From the NCBI RefSeq assembly GCF_002269255.1, contig NZ_CP022823.1, positions 3,720,001 through 3,784,000 on the forward strand: a DNA stretch of 64,000 nt, written 5' to 3'. The notes beneath the pieces are model-generated. The model worked only from the letters and a program-made list of their open reading frames with translations, was not told the origin of the DNA and made no database searches. The position numbers and the translations under genes are program-made. Source of the DNA: Klebsiella quasivariicola. GTDB lineage: Bacteria > Pseudomonadota > Gammaproteobacteria > Enterobacterales > Enterobacteriaceae. This document shows positions 37,478-46,761 of the stretch, one piece after another (position 1 is the first letter of the stretch; every line of letters starts with the position of its first letter).

Positions 37478-38427
37478 CCCTGCTCTCCCATCTGTTTTTG
37501 CTGGTGCTTGTGGAACCACATGATCGGCACGATCAGCAGCAGCAGCATGACAATCGCCACCGCCGAGGCGACCGGCCAGTCGCGGTTATTAAAGAACTCC
37601 TGCCATAGCACGCGGCCAATCATAATGCTGTCCGGCCCGCCCAGCAGTTCCGGGATCACGAACTCCCCCACCGCCGGGATAAACACCAGCATGGAGCCGG
37701 CGATAATGCCCCCTTTGGTAAGCGGAACGATCACCTGGAAGAAGGTCTTCAGCGGCCGGGCGCCGAGATCCAGCGAGGCCTCCACCAGCGAATAGTCGAT
37801 GCGGGTCAGCGCGGTGTAGATCGGCAGCACCATAAACGGCAGATAGGCATACACAATACCGATATACACCGCCAGGTTGGTGTGCAGGATCTCCAGCGGC
37901 TGATCGATAACCCCTAACCACAACAGGAAGTTATTCAGCACCCCGTTGCTTTTCAGCAGCCCCATCCAGGCGTAGACGCGGATCAAAAATGAGGTCCACG
38001 ACGGGAGGATCACCAGCAGCAGAAGAATATTACGCGTCGACGGCTTGCTGTGCGCCACTGCCCAGGCCAGCGGATAGCCCAGCAGCAGGCAGCAGATCGT
38101 CGAGATGCCGGCCACCTGCAGCGACTGCAGATAAGCTTCAAAATAGAGCGGATCGTCGGTCAGCTGCAGGAAGTTGGCAAAATTGAGGGTCAGCGTCAGC
38201 TGACCGTCCGCCCACTCCATCAGATCGGTGTAGGGAGGGATCGCCCGCGCCATCTCGGCAAGACTTATCTTGAACACGATCAGGAACGGCAGCATAAACA
38301 GCAGGATCAGCCACAGATAGGGCAGCGCAATCACCAGCTTGCGGCCATGCGCCATCTGCAGGCGCGCCACCCACAGCGCGAAGCCGCCCGGTTTTTTCGC
38401 CCCTGACGGGGATTCAACGGTACTCAT
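37474..38427 (-). CDS. potH: PotH, putrescine ABC transporter permease
   Basis: A 317-residue inner-membrane permease, partner of PotI. It has a cytoplasmic N-terminal stretch, about six helices and the loop VEASLDLGARPLKTFFQVIVP. It begins 10 nt after potG and overlaps potI by 4 nt. Confidence 0.97.
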   Translation of the reverse strand: MSTVESPSGAKKPGGFALWVARLQMAHGRKLVIALPYLWLILLFMLPFLIVFKISLAEMARAIPPYTDLMEWADGQLTLTLNFANFLQLTDDPLYFEAYLQSLQVAGISTICCLLLGYPLAWAVAHSKPSTRNILLLLVILPSWTSFLIRVYAWMGLLKSNGVLNNFLLWLGVIDQPLEILHTNLAVYIGIVYAYLPFMVLPIYTALTRIDYSLVEASLDLGARPLKTFFQVIVPLTKGGIIAGSMLVFIPAVGEFVIPELLGGPDSIMIGRVLWQEFFNNRDWPVASAVAIVMLLLLIVPIMWFHKHQQKQMGEQG

Positions 38428-38437
38428 TGCCCTCTCC

Positions 38438-39571
38438 TTACACCGTCAGCACAACGCAGCTGTCAGCATCCCAGCATAAACGCACCTCATCCCCCCAGGT
38501 GGGGGTCCCTTTCCGATGGCGGTGCTCATTCTGCAGCTGGGCGCTGATCATCTGCCCGCTTTGCAGGCGCACATGATAGATAGAGAGATCCCCCAGATAG
38601 GCGATATGAATCACCTCGCCGACGGCAAAATTGTAGCCGTCCGCCGGCGGTTCATCGCACAGCATGATCTTCTCCGGACGCAGCGCCACCCAGACCGGCA
38701 CGTTGTCCACCACCGACGCGTCGGGGTCGACCTTCAGCGGATGCATCAGTCCCGGGGAGCTTAGCACCAGACCGTCTTCCAGACGCTCCTTCACCAGCCC
38801 TTCAAAGACGTTCACCGAGCCGATGAACTCGGCGCTGTAGCGGGTGGTCGGATGCTCGTAAATCTCTTCCGGTTCGCCAATCTGCACAAACTTGCCGCGG
38901 TTCATGATGGCGATACGGCCCGCCATGGTCATCGCCTCTTCCTGGTCATGGGTTACCATCACGCAGGTGACGCCAACGCGTTCGAGAATGTCCACCACTT
39001 CGAGCTGCATGCGATCGCGCAGCTTTTTATCCAGCGCCCCCATCGGCTCATCAAGCAGCAGCAGCTTCGGTCGCTTCGCCAGGCTACGCGCAAGCGCGAC
39101 ACGCTGGCGCTGGCCACCAGAGAGCTGATGCGGCTTGCGTTTGGCAAACTCCTGCATATGTACCAGGGCCAGCATCTCCTGCACCCGGGCGGTGATTTCC
39201 GCCTTCGGCAGACGATCCTGCTTCAGGCCGAAGGCGATATTCTGCTCAACGGTCATATGGGGAAACAGGGCGTAAGACTGGAACATCATATTGATAGGCC
39301 GCTGATAAGGCGGCACGCGCGCCAGATCCACGCCGTCGAGCATAATTTGCCCGGCGGTCGGTTGTTCAAAGCCCGCCAGCATGCGCAGCAGCGTCGATTT
39401 CCCGCAGCCTGATGCGCCCAGCAGAGCAAAAATTTCGCCTTTGTAGATAGTGAGACTGACGTCGTCGACCGCGTGCTGGCCATCAAACGACTTGGTTAAG
39501 TTACGGATTTCCAGTAGCGGGGTCAGCGCTTTGGGGGCTTTCGCCTGTGGGCGGGGCATTACGTCGTTCAA
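38438..39571 (-). CDS. potG: PotG, putrescine ABC transporter ATPase
   Basis: A 377-residue ATPase with Walker A GASGCGKST, Q-loop FQSYALFPHM, signature LSGGQRQR, Walker B LLLLDEPMGALD and a C-terminal TOBE regulatory domain. I place the start at TTG 39571 (reads MNDVMPRPQAK), which matches the family length and has GGAGAG seven nt upstream. An ATG at 39559 is a possible alternative, and a 393-residue frame from 39619 is less likely. Confidence 0.93.
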   Translation of the reverse strand: MNDVMPRPQAKAPKALTPLLEIRNLTKSFDGQHAVDDVSLTIYKGEIFALLGASGCGKSTLLRMLAGFEQPTAGQIMLDGVDLARVPPYQRPINMMFQSYALFPHMTVEQNIAFGLKQDRLPKAEITARVQEMLALVHMQEFAKRKPHQLSGGQRQRVALARSLAKRPKLLLLDEPMGALDKKLRDRMQLEVVDILERVGVTCVMVTHDQEEAMTMAGRIAIMNRGKFVQIGEPEEIYEHPTTRYSAEFIGSVNVFEGLVKERLEDGLVLSSPGLMHPLKVDPDASVVDNVPVWVALRPEKIMLCDEPPADGYNFAVGEVIHIAYLGDLSIYHVRLQSGQMISAQLQNEHRHRKGTPTWGDEVRLCWDADSCVVLTV

Positions 39572-39706
39572 TCGGGTGCTCTCCGGCAAAAAAACGATCA
39601 CCATATGGTCCGGTGCCATACTTCGTGCTTAACAGTGCATTTGCACCATCCTGGTGCGTCTGCTCGCCGGGCGCGCTGCTATTTCCCGGCGAGTACCGAA
39701 CTGATT

Positions 39707-39725
39707 CGGCCCGTTCACCGGGCCG
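39707..39725 (-). other. Intercistronic hairpin between potF and potG
   Basis: Perfect 7-bp GC stem CGGCCCG / CGGGCCG with a 5-nt loop, 7 nt after the potF stop on the minus strand. There is no T-run, so it is more likely an mRNA 3'-end stabiliser or weak attenuator. It could raise PotF over the membrane subunits; this is inferred by analogy with other binding-protein operons. Confidence 0.5.
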
Positions 39726-39732
39726 TCAGAGA

Positions 39733-40845
39733 TTATTTGCCACTCTTCACTTTGGTCCACGCGCGGGTGCGCACGCGGTCGATCTTCGGATCCTGCACCT
39801 TCAGCGTGAACAGTTTGGCGAATACATCCGCTGGCGGATAAATCGCCGGGTTGTTACGGATCGTCTCGCTGACCAGCGGCGTGGAGGCCTTGTTGCCGTT
39901 GGCGTAGAACACCTGGTCGCTGATCTTGGCGATCACATCCGGGCGCATCAGATAGTTAAGGAACTGATAGGCTTCATCTTTATTCTTGGCGTCGGCCGGC
40001 ATAGCAAAGACGTCAAAGAACGCCAGCGCGCCTTCTTTCGGAATAAAGTAAGAGACGTTGACGCCGTTCTTCGCCTCTTTCGCGCGGTTGGCCGCCTGCC
40101 AGACATCCCCTGCCCAGCCGATCGCCACGCAGATATCGCCGTTGGCAAGGTCATTAATATATTGCGAAGAGTGGAAGTAGCGAATGTTCGGCCGCAGTTT
40201 CAGCAGCAGGTCGGTGGCCGGGCCGGTATAGTCATCTGCTTTACTGCTGTTCGGATCCTTGCCGAGGTAGTTCAGCACGGTGGCGAAAATCTCTTCCGGC
40301 GCGTCGAGGAAGGAGACGCCGCAGCTTTTCAGTTTTTCGAGGTTCTCCGGCTTCAGCACCAGATCCCAGCTATCCACTGGCGCATCTTTGCCCAGCACCG
40401 CTTTCACTTTATCCACGTTGTAGCCAATACCCGTCGTCGCCCACAGATAAGGCACCGCGTATTTATTCTCCGGGTCATGCTTGGCGACCAGCTTCAGCAC
40501 TTCGGGGTCAAGGTTCTTCCAGTTCGGCAGCTTGCTCTTATCCAGCGGCTGGAACACGCCCGCCGCCAGCTGGCGTTCAAGGAAACTTGCCGACGGCACC
40601 ACCAGGTCGAAACCGGTGCTGCCGGCCATTAATTTGCCTTCCAGCACTTCATTGGAATCAAAAACGTCATACACGACTTTAATCCCGGTCTCTTTTTCGA
40701 AATTTGCGACCGTGTCCGGCGCAATATAATCAGACCAGTTATAAACATGCAGGGTTTTTTGTTCGGCGGCGAGCGAACCGGCAGAGACGGCCATCAGCGC
40801 ACCCGTAACCAGACCTGTTAACCATTTTTTACCAAAGGCGGTCAT
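39733..40845 (-). CDS. potF: PotF, putrescine-binding periplasmic protein
   Basis: A 370-residue periplasmic protein that delivers putrescine to PotGHI. The signal peptide is MTAFGKKWLTGLVTGALMAV..., cut near SLAA-EQK. Conserved text includes LHVYNWSDYIAPDTV, VVPSASFLERQL and AIGWAGDVWQA. The start at 40845 follows AAGGAAAAG. First gene of the potFGHI operon. Confidence 0.97.
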   Translation of the reverse strand: MTAFGKKWLTGLVTGALMAVSAGSLAAEQKTLHVYNWSDYIAPDTVANFEKETGIKVVYDVFDSNEVLEGKLMAGSTGFDLVVPSASFLERQLAAGVFQPLDKSKLPNWKNLDPEVLKLVAKHDPENKYAVPYLWATTGIGYNVDKVKAVLGKDAPVDSWDLVLKPENLEKLKSCGVSFLDAPEEIFATVLNYLGKDPNSSKADDYTGPATDLLLKLRPNIRYFHSSQYINDLANGDICVAIGWAGDVWQAANRAKEAKNGVNVSYFIPKEGALAFFDVFAMPADAKNKDEAYQFLNYLMRPDVIAKISDQVFYANGNKASTPLVSETIRNNPAIYPPADVFAKLFTLKVQDPKIDRVRTRAWTKVKSGK

Positions 40846-41193
40846 ATCTCTTTTCCTTCTCAACGCCCGTTAACATACGGGCTCAAATATACGCATTTCT
40901 ACGCATGCAAAAATCATGCATATTTTTTCATTGCCTGAGAAAAGGAGAGCGGATCTCTCCCGGAGTGGTTGCTCGCAACTGGAAGCATCGCCAGAATAAC
41001 TGTAGCCAGAATAAGAGGCTATAGCCCAGGTAAAAAAACGCCTTTTATCAAATTTTTATGCAATAACGGTCTACGTGATAAGCCAAAACGGCCGGAATGG
41101 CGGTGAATAATGCTTTAAGAAAAGGTTAAATGCAGAATAAAAGCGGGTAATACGCAGCCGCTGCGGTAGTGGCTGCGCTAATTTTAGGCAGGC
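40846..41193. promoter_or_regulatory. potF leader and ybjN-potF intergenic region
   Basis: A 348-nt gap between same-strand ybjN (upstream) and potF. It contains a small CCCGT / ACGGG hairpin at 40866-40881 in the potF leader, a GCATGC / GCATGA-type repeat near 40904-40921, and a GCAGCCGC / GTGGCTGC hairpin near 41156-41178 just after the ybjN stop that could end ybjN transcription, although a T-run is lacking. No ORF seen. Confidence 0.4.
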
Positions 41194-41673
41194 TTAGTGA
41201 AGAAAATGGTATTGCACGTTTTCCGCTGCCGGCTCTTCTTCTTCGCCTTTGTACAGTAGCTGATTGGCACCGGCTTCGAGGATCACCATCGAGATCTGCT
41301 CTTCACTTTGGCGGAAAAACCAGGCGAACTGCTCCAGGGTCACCCCGGGGCCGATGGACAGCGACTGGCAGACCACCAGCTTGGGCAAATTATCGTCCTG
41401 AATGTCGATAAACGCCTTCACGGTTAATGAGCTGGCGTTGATGGCCGAGAGATCCGCCGACAGCGCCAGCAGGGCAGACGGCTTCACCTCCGCCAGGGCG
41501 GAAAAGAGCACCACGTTGTCCACCAGGTCAATTTTGGCATCAAAAATACCGTCGAAATTCTGCATATGCGGCAGGTGCAATGCCTGGCAGGAATCGCACT
41601 CAAAAAAGCTGATGCCGATCTCGTCCAGCCAGCGACGTAGCGTATCCAGACCTGGAACGACCAGTGAATCCAT
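41194..41673 (-). CDS. ybjN: YbjN, sensory-transduction-like stress regulator
   Basis: A 159-residue soluble protein with the YbjN-family text LVVPGLDTLRRWLDE, FFECDSCQALHLPHMQNFDG and SSLTVKAFIDIQDDNLPKLV. In E. coli YbjN influences motility, biofilm and acid or heat stress, and its fold resembles type III secretion chaperones. Single gene between rimK and potF. Confidence 0.93.
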   Translation of the reverse strand: MDSLVVPGLDTLRRWLDEIGISFFECDSCQALHLPHMQNFDGIFDAKIDLVDNVVLFSALAEVKPSALLALSADLSAINASSLTVKAFIDIQDDNLPKLVVCQSLSIGPGVTLEQFAWFFRQSEEQISMVILEAGANQLLYKGEEEEPAAENVQYHFLH

Positions 41674-41761
41674 AGTGCCTGTGACCTCTTACAGTGGAAA
41701 AACGACGCCATAGCTTACGCAAAAAAAGCGCCGCGTACCATGGCCGTCTTGCATCCGGCGG

Positions 41762-42664
41762 TTAGCCGCCTATTTTCAAACAGAATTCCGGCGTCGCCTG
41801 GCGCTCGATCCAGGCGATCATCTTGCCGGCAATATCCACCCCGGTGGTGGTTTCCACCCCTTCCAGCCCCGGTGAAGCATTGACCTCCATCACCAGCGGC
41901 CCGCGGGTGGCGCGTAAAATATCGACACCGGCGACGTCAAGCCCCAGAGTTTGCGTCGCCTTGATAGCGATAGCCCGCTCCTCGTCGCTAATCTGCGCCA
42001 CCGTGGCCACGCCGCCGCGGTGCAGGTTAGAACGAAAGTCGCCCTCTTTTGCCCGCCGTTCGATCGCCGCCACCACCTCATTGCCGACCACCAGGCAGCG
42101 AATATCGCAGCCTTTCGCCTCGGCAATATACTCCTGCACCAGGATGTGGGCGTTCAGCCCGCGAAAGGCGTCGATCACGCTCTCCGCCGCCTGACGGGTC
42201 TCCGCCAGCACCACGCCGATCCCCTGGGTGCCTTCCACCAGCTTCACCACCAGCGGCGCGCCGCCCACCATGGCGATCAGGTCGCTGGTGTCATCAGGGG
42301 AGTGAGCGATGCCGGTCAGCGGCAAATCGATGCCCTGGCGCGCCAGCAGCTGCAGCGAGCGCAGCTTATCACGAGCGCGGGTGATGGCGACGGATTCATT
42401 CAGCGGGTAGCTTCCCAGCAGCTCAAACTGGCGCAAGGCCGCAGTGCCATAGTAAGTGATCGCCGAACCGATGCGCGGGATCACCGCATCAAAATGCGGC
42501 AGCTGGCGACCTTTGTAGTGGATAGACGACGCCACTGGGCTAACGTTCATATAGCAGGAAAGCGGATCGAGGATCTCAACCTGATGACCGCGCTTCTGCG
42601 CCGCTTCGCGCAGGCGTCGACATGAATAAAGCGTTCCATCCCGGGATAATATGGCAATTTTCAT
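41762..42664 (-). CDS. rimK: RimK, ribosomal protein S6 glutamate ligase
   Basis: ATP-grasp ligase that adds glutamates to the C-terminus of ribosomal protein S6. The 300-residue product starts MKIAILSRDGTLYSC at 42664 and has ATP-grasp motifs PLVVKLVEGTQGIGV, VQEYIAEAKGCDIR and LVMEVNASPGLEGVE. A frame from 42679 adds five residues. Confidence 0.96.
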   Translation of the reverse strand: MKIAILSRDGTLYSCRRLREAAQKRGHQVEILDPLSCYMNVSPVASSIHYKGRQLPHFDAVIPRIGSAITYYGTAALRQFELLGSYPLNESVAITRARDKLRSLQLLARQGIDLPLTGIAHSPDDTSDLIAMVGGAPLVVKLVEGTQGIGVVLAETRQAAESVIDAFRGLNAHILVQEYIAEAKGCDIRCLVVGNEVVAAIERRAKEGDFRSNLHRGGVATVAQISDEERAIAIKATQTLGLDVAGVDILRATRGPLVMEVNASPGLEGVETTTGVDIAGKMIAWIERQATPEFCLKIGG

Positions 42665-42778
42665 CCTGCACCTCTGCAAAAAGACCCGCTCTGGCGGGCC
42701 TCAGCTATCGATCAAACTCTCACCTTTCCTGCAGCCGGCAACTGATATCGCCTGGCCGGTGCAGCAGTGTACACGTAA

Positions 42779-43501
42779 TCAGCGCGTTGCCCACCCCTGC
42801 TTATGCAGATAGTCGAGAATAAACGGGCGGCTCTCTTTCACGATAGTGCGACGGATATGATCGCTCCAGGTATCACGGCGGGCGTTGCTGCTGCGCGACA
42901 GATAATAGTGCGCCAGCTGGTCGTCATACTCCGCCAGCAGCGCGTTATCCAGTGGCTGATAGCGGTTCTCATGCACCAGCATGGCCGCCGGCATCCGCGG
43001 CTTGATGTCCGGGTTATCCGCCGGCCAGCCGAGGCAGAGGCCAAACAGCGGTAGAACATGCTGCGGCAGCGCCAGCAGCTCTGTCACCGCCTCGATGCTG
43101 TTGCGCAACCCGCCGATATAGACGCCGCCCAGTCCGAGGGACTCGGCGGCAATCAGCGCGTTTTGCGCCAGCAGCGCCGTATCAACCACGCCGATCAGCA
43201 GTTGTTCAGCCAGCCCCAGCTGCGCCTGCGGGCAAATTTGCAGGTGGCGGTTGAAGTCGGCGCAGAAGACCCAAAACTCCGCCGCCTGCGCCACGTGCTG
43301 CTGGCCGCCGGTCAGCGGGACCAGACGTTCACGCAGGGCCGGATCGGTAATGCGAATAATGGAGATGCACTGTAAAAAACTCGAGGTAGATGCCGCTTGC
43401 GCGCTGGCGATAATGGCTGCGCGCTGTTCGTCGCTCACAGGCGCATCGGTGAAGTGGCGGATGGAACGGTGGCTGCACAGCAGCTCAATGGTCGGCGTCA
43501 T
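42779..43501 (-). CDS. nfsA: NfsA, major oxygen-insensitive nitroreductase
   Basis: NADPH- and FMN-dependent nitroreductase (240 residues) that reduces nitrofurans by two-electron steps; loss causes nitrofurantoin resistance in E. coli. The text MTPTIELLCSHRSIRHFTD, ALIAAESLGLGGVYIGGLRN and FGLCLGWPADNPD is intact, as is the C-terminus ILDYLHKQGWATR. No disabling change is visible. Its start lies inside the last 17 nt of ybjC. Confidence 0.97.
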   Translation of the reverse strand: MTPTIELLCSHRSIRHFTDAPVSDEQRAAIIASAQAASTSSFLQCISIIRITDPALRERLVPLTGGQQHVAQAAEFWVFCADFNRHLQICPQAQLGLAEQLLIGVVDTALLAQNALIAAESLGLGGVYIGGLRNSIEAVTELLALPQHVLPLFGLCLGWPADNPDIKPRMPAAMLVHENRYQPLDNALLAEYDDQLAHYYLSRSSNARRDTWSDHIRRTIVKESRPFILDYLHKQGWATR

Positions 43502-43772
43502 TGCGTTTTTCTCTGTCAGACAATGTTTCAGGCTTAGAAGAGTGCGTTAACTGCGGGGCCACAATCTGCGCCACCCGCCACATGACGGCGATGGCGGCGG
43601 GGATCATCAGCAGGATCCCGGCAAAAATCATCACCAGCGCCGCGGTCGGACTGGCCACAGGCGCAGGCAGCCGGACATACTGATTAAGCGAGAGCCAGGC
43701 CAGGGTTAATAACCCCATCCCGAGGATCTCAAGCAGCAGAATACTTTTCGGCAATGGGGCAGGTTTTCGCAT
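43485..43772 (-). CDS. ybjC: Small inner-membrane protein YbjC
   Basis: A 95-residue protein with two transmembrane segments (about 12-32 and 45-68). The start MRKPAPLPKSILLLE at 43772 follows GGAGAGG; a longer frame from 43889 lacks family support. It overlaps nfsA by 17 bp, and the two form one SoxRS/Mar-controlled unit in E. coli. Function unknown. Confidence 0.88.
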   Translation of the reverse strand: MRKPAPLPKSILLLEILGMGLLTLAWLSLNQYVRLPAPVASPTAALVMIFAGILLMIPAAIAVMWRVAQIVAPQLTHSSKPETLSDREKRNDADH

Positions 43773-43974
43773 CACGCCTCTCCGGTTGATAAACGTAGCA
43801 CACCAGGCAATCCCAGCGCGCCGCCGGGTCAGTATACGGGTTTTGATAGTACGACATTTATCAAACATAGCCGTAAACCATCGAAGCAAAAGGCAGAACC
43901 TTCTTTCCCTCCCCGGCCGATGCAGGCATCATAAGCACCATTCGCCATCCGGCAGAGGTTTAAGGAGAGAAGCA

Positions 43975-44238
43975 ATGTTTACCGTTATTTTTGGTCGTCC
44001 AGGCTGCCCATACTGCGTTCGTGCTAAAGAGCTGGCAGAAAAACTGACCAACGAGCGTGATGATTTTAACTACCGCTACGTGGATATTCACGCCGAAGGC
44101 ATCAGCAAAGCTGACCTGGAAAAAACCGTCGGCAAACCGGTTGAAACCGTACCGCAGATTTTCGTCGACCAAAAACACATCGGCGGTTGCACTGATTTTG
44201 AAGCCTGGGCGAAAGAAAACCTCGGTCTGTTTGCCTGA
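43975..44238 (+). CDS. grxA: Glutaredoxin 1
   Basis: An 87-residue thiol-disulfide oxidoreductase using glutathione, a hydrogen donor for ribonucleotide reductase. The active site CPYC is at residues 11-14, with the glutathione-binding TVPQIFVD and GG-x-TDF. An additional Cys replaces Tyr in HIGGCTDF compared with E. coli. The start at 43975 follows AAGGAGAG. OxyR control is known in E. coli; its operator was not firmly located here. Confidence 0.96.
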   Translation: MFTVIFGRPGCPYCVRAKELAEKLTNERDDFNYRYVDIHAEGISKADLEKTVGKPVETVPQIFVDQKHIGGCTDFEAWAKENLGLFA

Positions 44239-44244
44239 GTAGAT

Positions 44245-44628
44245 TTATTTGCTAGATGAATGACTGCGCCAGGCATCAAGCCAGGCGCAGATAAACAAAA
44301 AGCACAGCGCCCCAAGCGCGCACCAGAACACAGCGCTCAGCACCCACGCCATCTCCTGCCAGAACGTTCGGTGCGTCACGAAGAATAAGCGCATCGTGAC
44401 CATACAGACCGGTGCCGCCAGCATCGCGCCCAGCAAAGGACGCAGCACCCGCTGACCCGGAGAGAGACAGCTCGCCGCCGCCCCTGGCAGCAAAAAGAAG
44501 AGCAGGCCCAGCTCCGGATTGCCGCTGGCGCGAAAGGCCCCTTTCATATGTAACAACAGCGATAAGCACACCACAATGAACAGAACGAAGCCGCAGATAA
44601 TACCGGCCCAACTACGCTCAGATTTCAC
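44245..44628 (-). CDS. ybjM: Inner-membrane protein YbjM
   Basis: A 127-residue protein with four predicted transmembrane segments (about 8-26, 37-55, 65-84, 93-115) and the family text MKGAFRASGNPELGLLFFLLPGA. It is convergent with grxA, with only 6 nt between the stops. Function unknown. Confidence 0.88.
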   Translation of the reverse strand: MKSERSWAGIICGFVLFIVVCLSLLLHMKGAFRASGNPELGLLFFLLPGAAASCLSPGQRVLRPLLGAMLAAPVCMVTMRLFFVTHRTFWQEMAWVLSAVFWCALGALCFLFICAWLDAWRSHSSSK

Positions 44629-44895
44629 CGTATCCTCCTGATGTCGCCTCTAACTCACGTCCACGTCGCCCAGTCAGATAAAGCATTTCGGCAATCCATG
44701 CCAATAACTCCCCGTCCAGCGTAAAAACGATTGTCACTAGCCGCCGCATCCAGGAAGGATTAAACTAGCGGGTATATTTTTGCTGGTTATAACAGGGTGC
44801 CAGAATAGGTTCGCCACAATGCGAACACCAGAGCAACCTTAGACCAAATAACCATTTCCTTCAACAACTTACTAGTAAACGAGAAGTTGGCTTTC

Positions 44896-46581
44896 GTGAA
44901 TATAAACGTCGCAGATTTGTTAAACGGGAATTACATCCTGTTATTATTCGTTGTACTTGCATTAGGACTATGCCTGGGAAAACTGCGTCTCGGCTCAGTA
45001 CAACTTGGTAATTCCATTGGCGTTTTAGTCGTTTCTCTATTATTAGGCCAGCAGCATTTCGCGATTAACACCGATGCCCTTAATCTCGGCTTTATGCTGT
45101 TTATTTTTTGCGTTGGCGTAGAAGCCGGCCCCAACTTTTTTTCGATTTTTTTCCGCGACGGCAAAAACTACCTGATGCTGGCGCTGGTGATGGTCGGCAG
45201 CGCAATGCTGATCGCCCTGGTGCTGGGTAAAGTCTTCGGCTGGGATATCGGGCTCACCGCCGGTATGCTGGCGGGGGCCATGACCTCCACCCCAGTGCTG
45301 GTCGGCGCGGGAGACACCCTGCGCCATTTCGGCCTGCCCAGCGATCAGCTGGCGCAGTCGCTTGACCATCTGAGCCTCGGCTATGCCCTGACCTACCTGG
45401 TTGGCCTGGTGAGCTTGATCGTCGGCGCTCGCTATATGCCCAAGCTGCAGCACCAGGATCTGCAGACCAGCGCCCAGCAAATCGCCCGTGAGCGCGGTCT
45501 CGATACCGATTCAAAACGTAAAGTCTACCTACCGGTGATCCGTGCCTATCGCGTCGGCCCGGAGCTGGTGGCCTGGGCGGACGGTAAAAATCTGCGCGAA
45601 CTGGGTATTTATCGCCAGACCGGCTGCTATATCGAACGCATCCGCCGCAACGGCATTCTGGCCAACCCGGACGGCGATGCGGTGCTGCAGATGGGCGACG
45701 ATATCGCGCTGGTAGGCTATCCGGACGCCCACGCCCGCCTCGACCCCAGCTTCCGTAACGGCAAAGAGGTGTTCGACCGCGATCTGCTCGACATGCGCAT
45801 CGTCACCGAAGAGATTGTGGTCAAAAACCACAACGCCGTCGGCCGCCGCCTGGCGCAGCTGAAGCTCACCGACCACGGCTGCTTCTTAAACCGGGTTATT
45901 CGCAGCCAGATTGAAATGCCTATCGACGACAACGTGGTACTGAACAAAGGCGACGTACTGCAGGTCAGCGGCGACGCCCGCCGTGTGAAAACCGTGGCCG
46001 ACCGCATCGGCTTTATCTCCATTCACAGCCAGGTGACCGATCTGTTGGCCTTCTGTGCCTTCTTTATCGTCGGCCTGATGATCGGCATGATCACCTTCCA
46101 GTTCAGCTCCTTCAGCTTCGGCATCGGCAACGCCGCCGGACTGCTGTTCGCCGGCATCATGCTTGGCTTCCTGCGCGCCAACCACCCAACCTTCGGCTAT
46201 ATCCCGCAGGGGGCGCTGAACATGGTGAAAGAATTTGGTCTGATGGTATTTATGGCCGGGGTCGGACTCAGCGCCGGCGCCGGGATCAATAACGGTCTGG
46301 GCGCTGTCGGCGGCCAGATGTTGGCGGCAGGGCTTATCGTCAGCCTGGTGCCGGTAGTGATCTGCTTCCTGTTCGGCGCCTACGTGCTGCGCATGAACCG
46401 GGCGATGCTGTTCGGCGCCATGATGGGGGCCCGCACCTGCGCCCCGGCGATGGAGATCATCAGCGATACCGCGCGCAGCAACATTCCCGCGCTCGGCTAC
46501 GCGGGCACCTACGCCATCGCCAACGTCTTGCTCACCCTCGCCGGGACGCTCATCGTGATCATCTGGCCAGGGCTACAATAA
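44896..46581 (+). CDS. ybjL: YbjL, putative AAE-family transporter
   Basis: A 561-residue membrane protein with two blocks of about five helices (residues 10-175 and 385-560) flanking two TrkA-C/RCK domains (about 205-370). This is the aspartate:alanine exchanger family layout; the substrate of YbjL is not settled. I choose GTG 44896 (reads MNINVADLLNGNYI) for agreement with E. coli; the frame from TTG 44887 adds three residues. Confidence 0.92.
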   Translation: MNINVADLLNGNYILLLFVVLALGLCLGKLRLGSVQLGNSIGVLVVSLLLGQQHFAINTDALNLGFMLFIFCVGVEAGPNFFSIFFRDGKNYLMLALVMVGSAMLIALVLGKVFGWDIGLTAGMLAGAMTSTPVLVGAGDTLRHFGLPSDQLAQSLDHLSLGYALTYLVGLVSLIVGARYMPKLQHQDLQTSAQQIARERGLDTDSKRKVYLPVIRAYRVGPELVAWADGKNLRELGIYRQTGCYIERIRRNGILANPDGDAVLQMGDDIALVGYPDAHARLDPSFRNGKEVFDRDLLDMRIVTEEIVVKNHNAVGRRLAQLKLTDHGCFLNRVIRSQIEMPIDDNVVLNKGDVLQVSGDARRVKTVADRIGFISIHSQVTDLLAFCAFFIVGLMIGMITFQFSSFSFGIGNAAGLLFAGIMLGFLRANHPTFGYIPQGALNMVKEFGLMVFMAGVGLSAGAGINNGLGAVGGQMLAAGLIVSLVPVVICFLFGAYVLRMNRAMLFGAMMGARTCAPAMEIISDTARSNIPALGYAGTYAIANVLLTLAGTLIVIIWPGLQ

Positions 46582-46610
46582 ATTTTTTGCGAAAAAAACC
46601 GTCACAGGCA

Positions 46611-46643
46611 GAACTTTTTCTCAGGGCATCAGTCATAAGTAAT
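46611..46643 (+). promoter_or_regulatory. Sigma-E promoter of rybB
   Basis: GAACTT at 46611-46616 matches the sigma-E -35 element, and TCATA at 46633-46637 is a -10-like element with a 16-nt spacer. The start of RybB at 46644 fits. Sigma-E control of RybB is established in E. coli and Salmonella. Confidence 0.65.
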
Positions 46644-46722
46644 GCCACTGCTTTTCTTTGATGTCCCCATTTTGTGGAGCCCATCAACCCCGCCACTTCG
46701 GTTCAAGGTTGATGGGTTTTTT
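46644..46722 (+). ncRNA. rybB: RybB, sigma-E-dependent small RNA
   Basis: Hfq-dependent sRNA that represses many outer-membrane porin mRNAs in envelope stress. The 79 nt begin GCCACTGCTTTTCTTTGATG, the conserved seed region, followed by a CCCC/GGAG-type first hairpin and a terminator stem CCCATCAACC / GGTTGATGGG with a T-run. I recall it as matching E. coli RybB except for one or two loop bases (CACTTCGG for CATTTCGG). The position between ybjL and ybjK/rcdA is the E. coli one. Confidence 0.93.
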
Positions 46723-46761
46723 GTTGCCTGCGTTTCACCCGCATGCACATCTCGCACCGCT

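Noticed and set aside
36638..37795. 385-codon plus-strand frame across potI and potH
   Set aside because: Antisense to two well-supported permeases; the predicted protein is dominated by H, Q and R runs and shows no domain.
43842..43865. TTTGATA / TATCAAA dyad between ybjC and grxA as an OxyR site
   Set aside because: OxyR control of grxA is known in E. coli, but the ATAG and CTAT elements here are one base out of the standard spacing, so I do not assign the site.
43786..43974. N-terminal extension of GrxA
   Set aside because: The in-frame extension lacks any glutaredoxin text, and a strong AAGGAGAG site precedes the family start at 43975.
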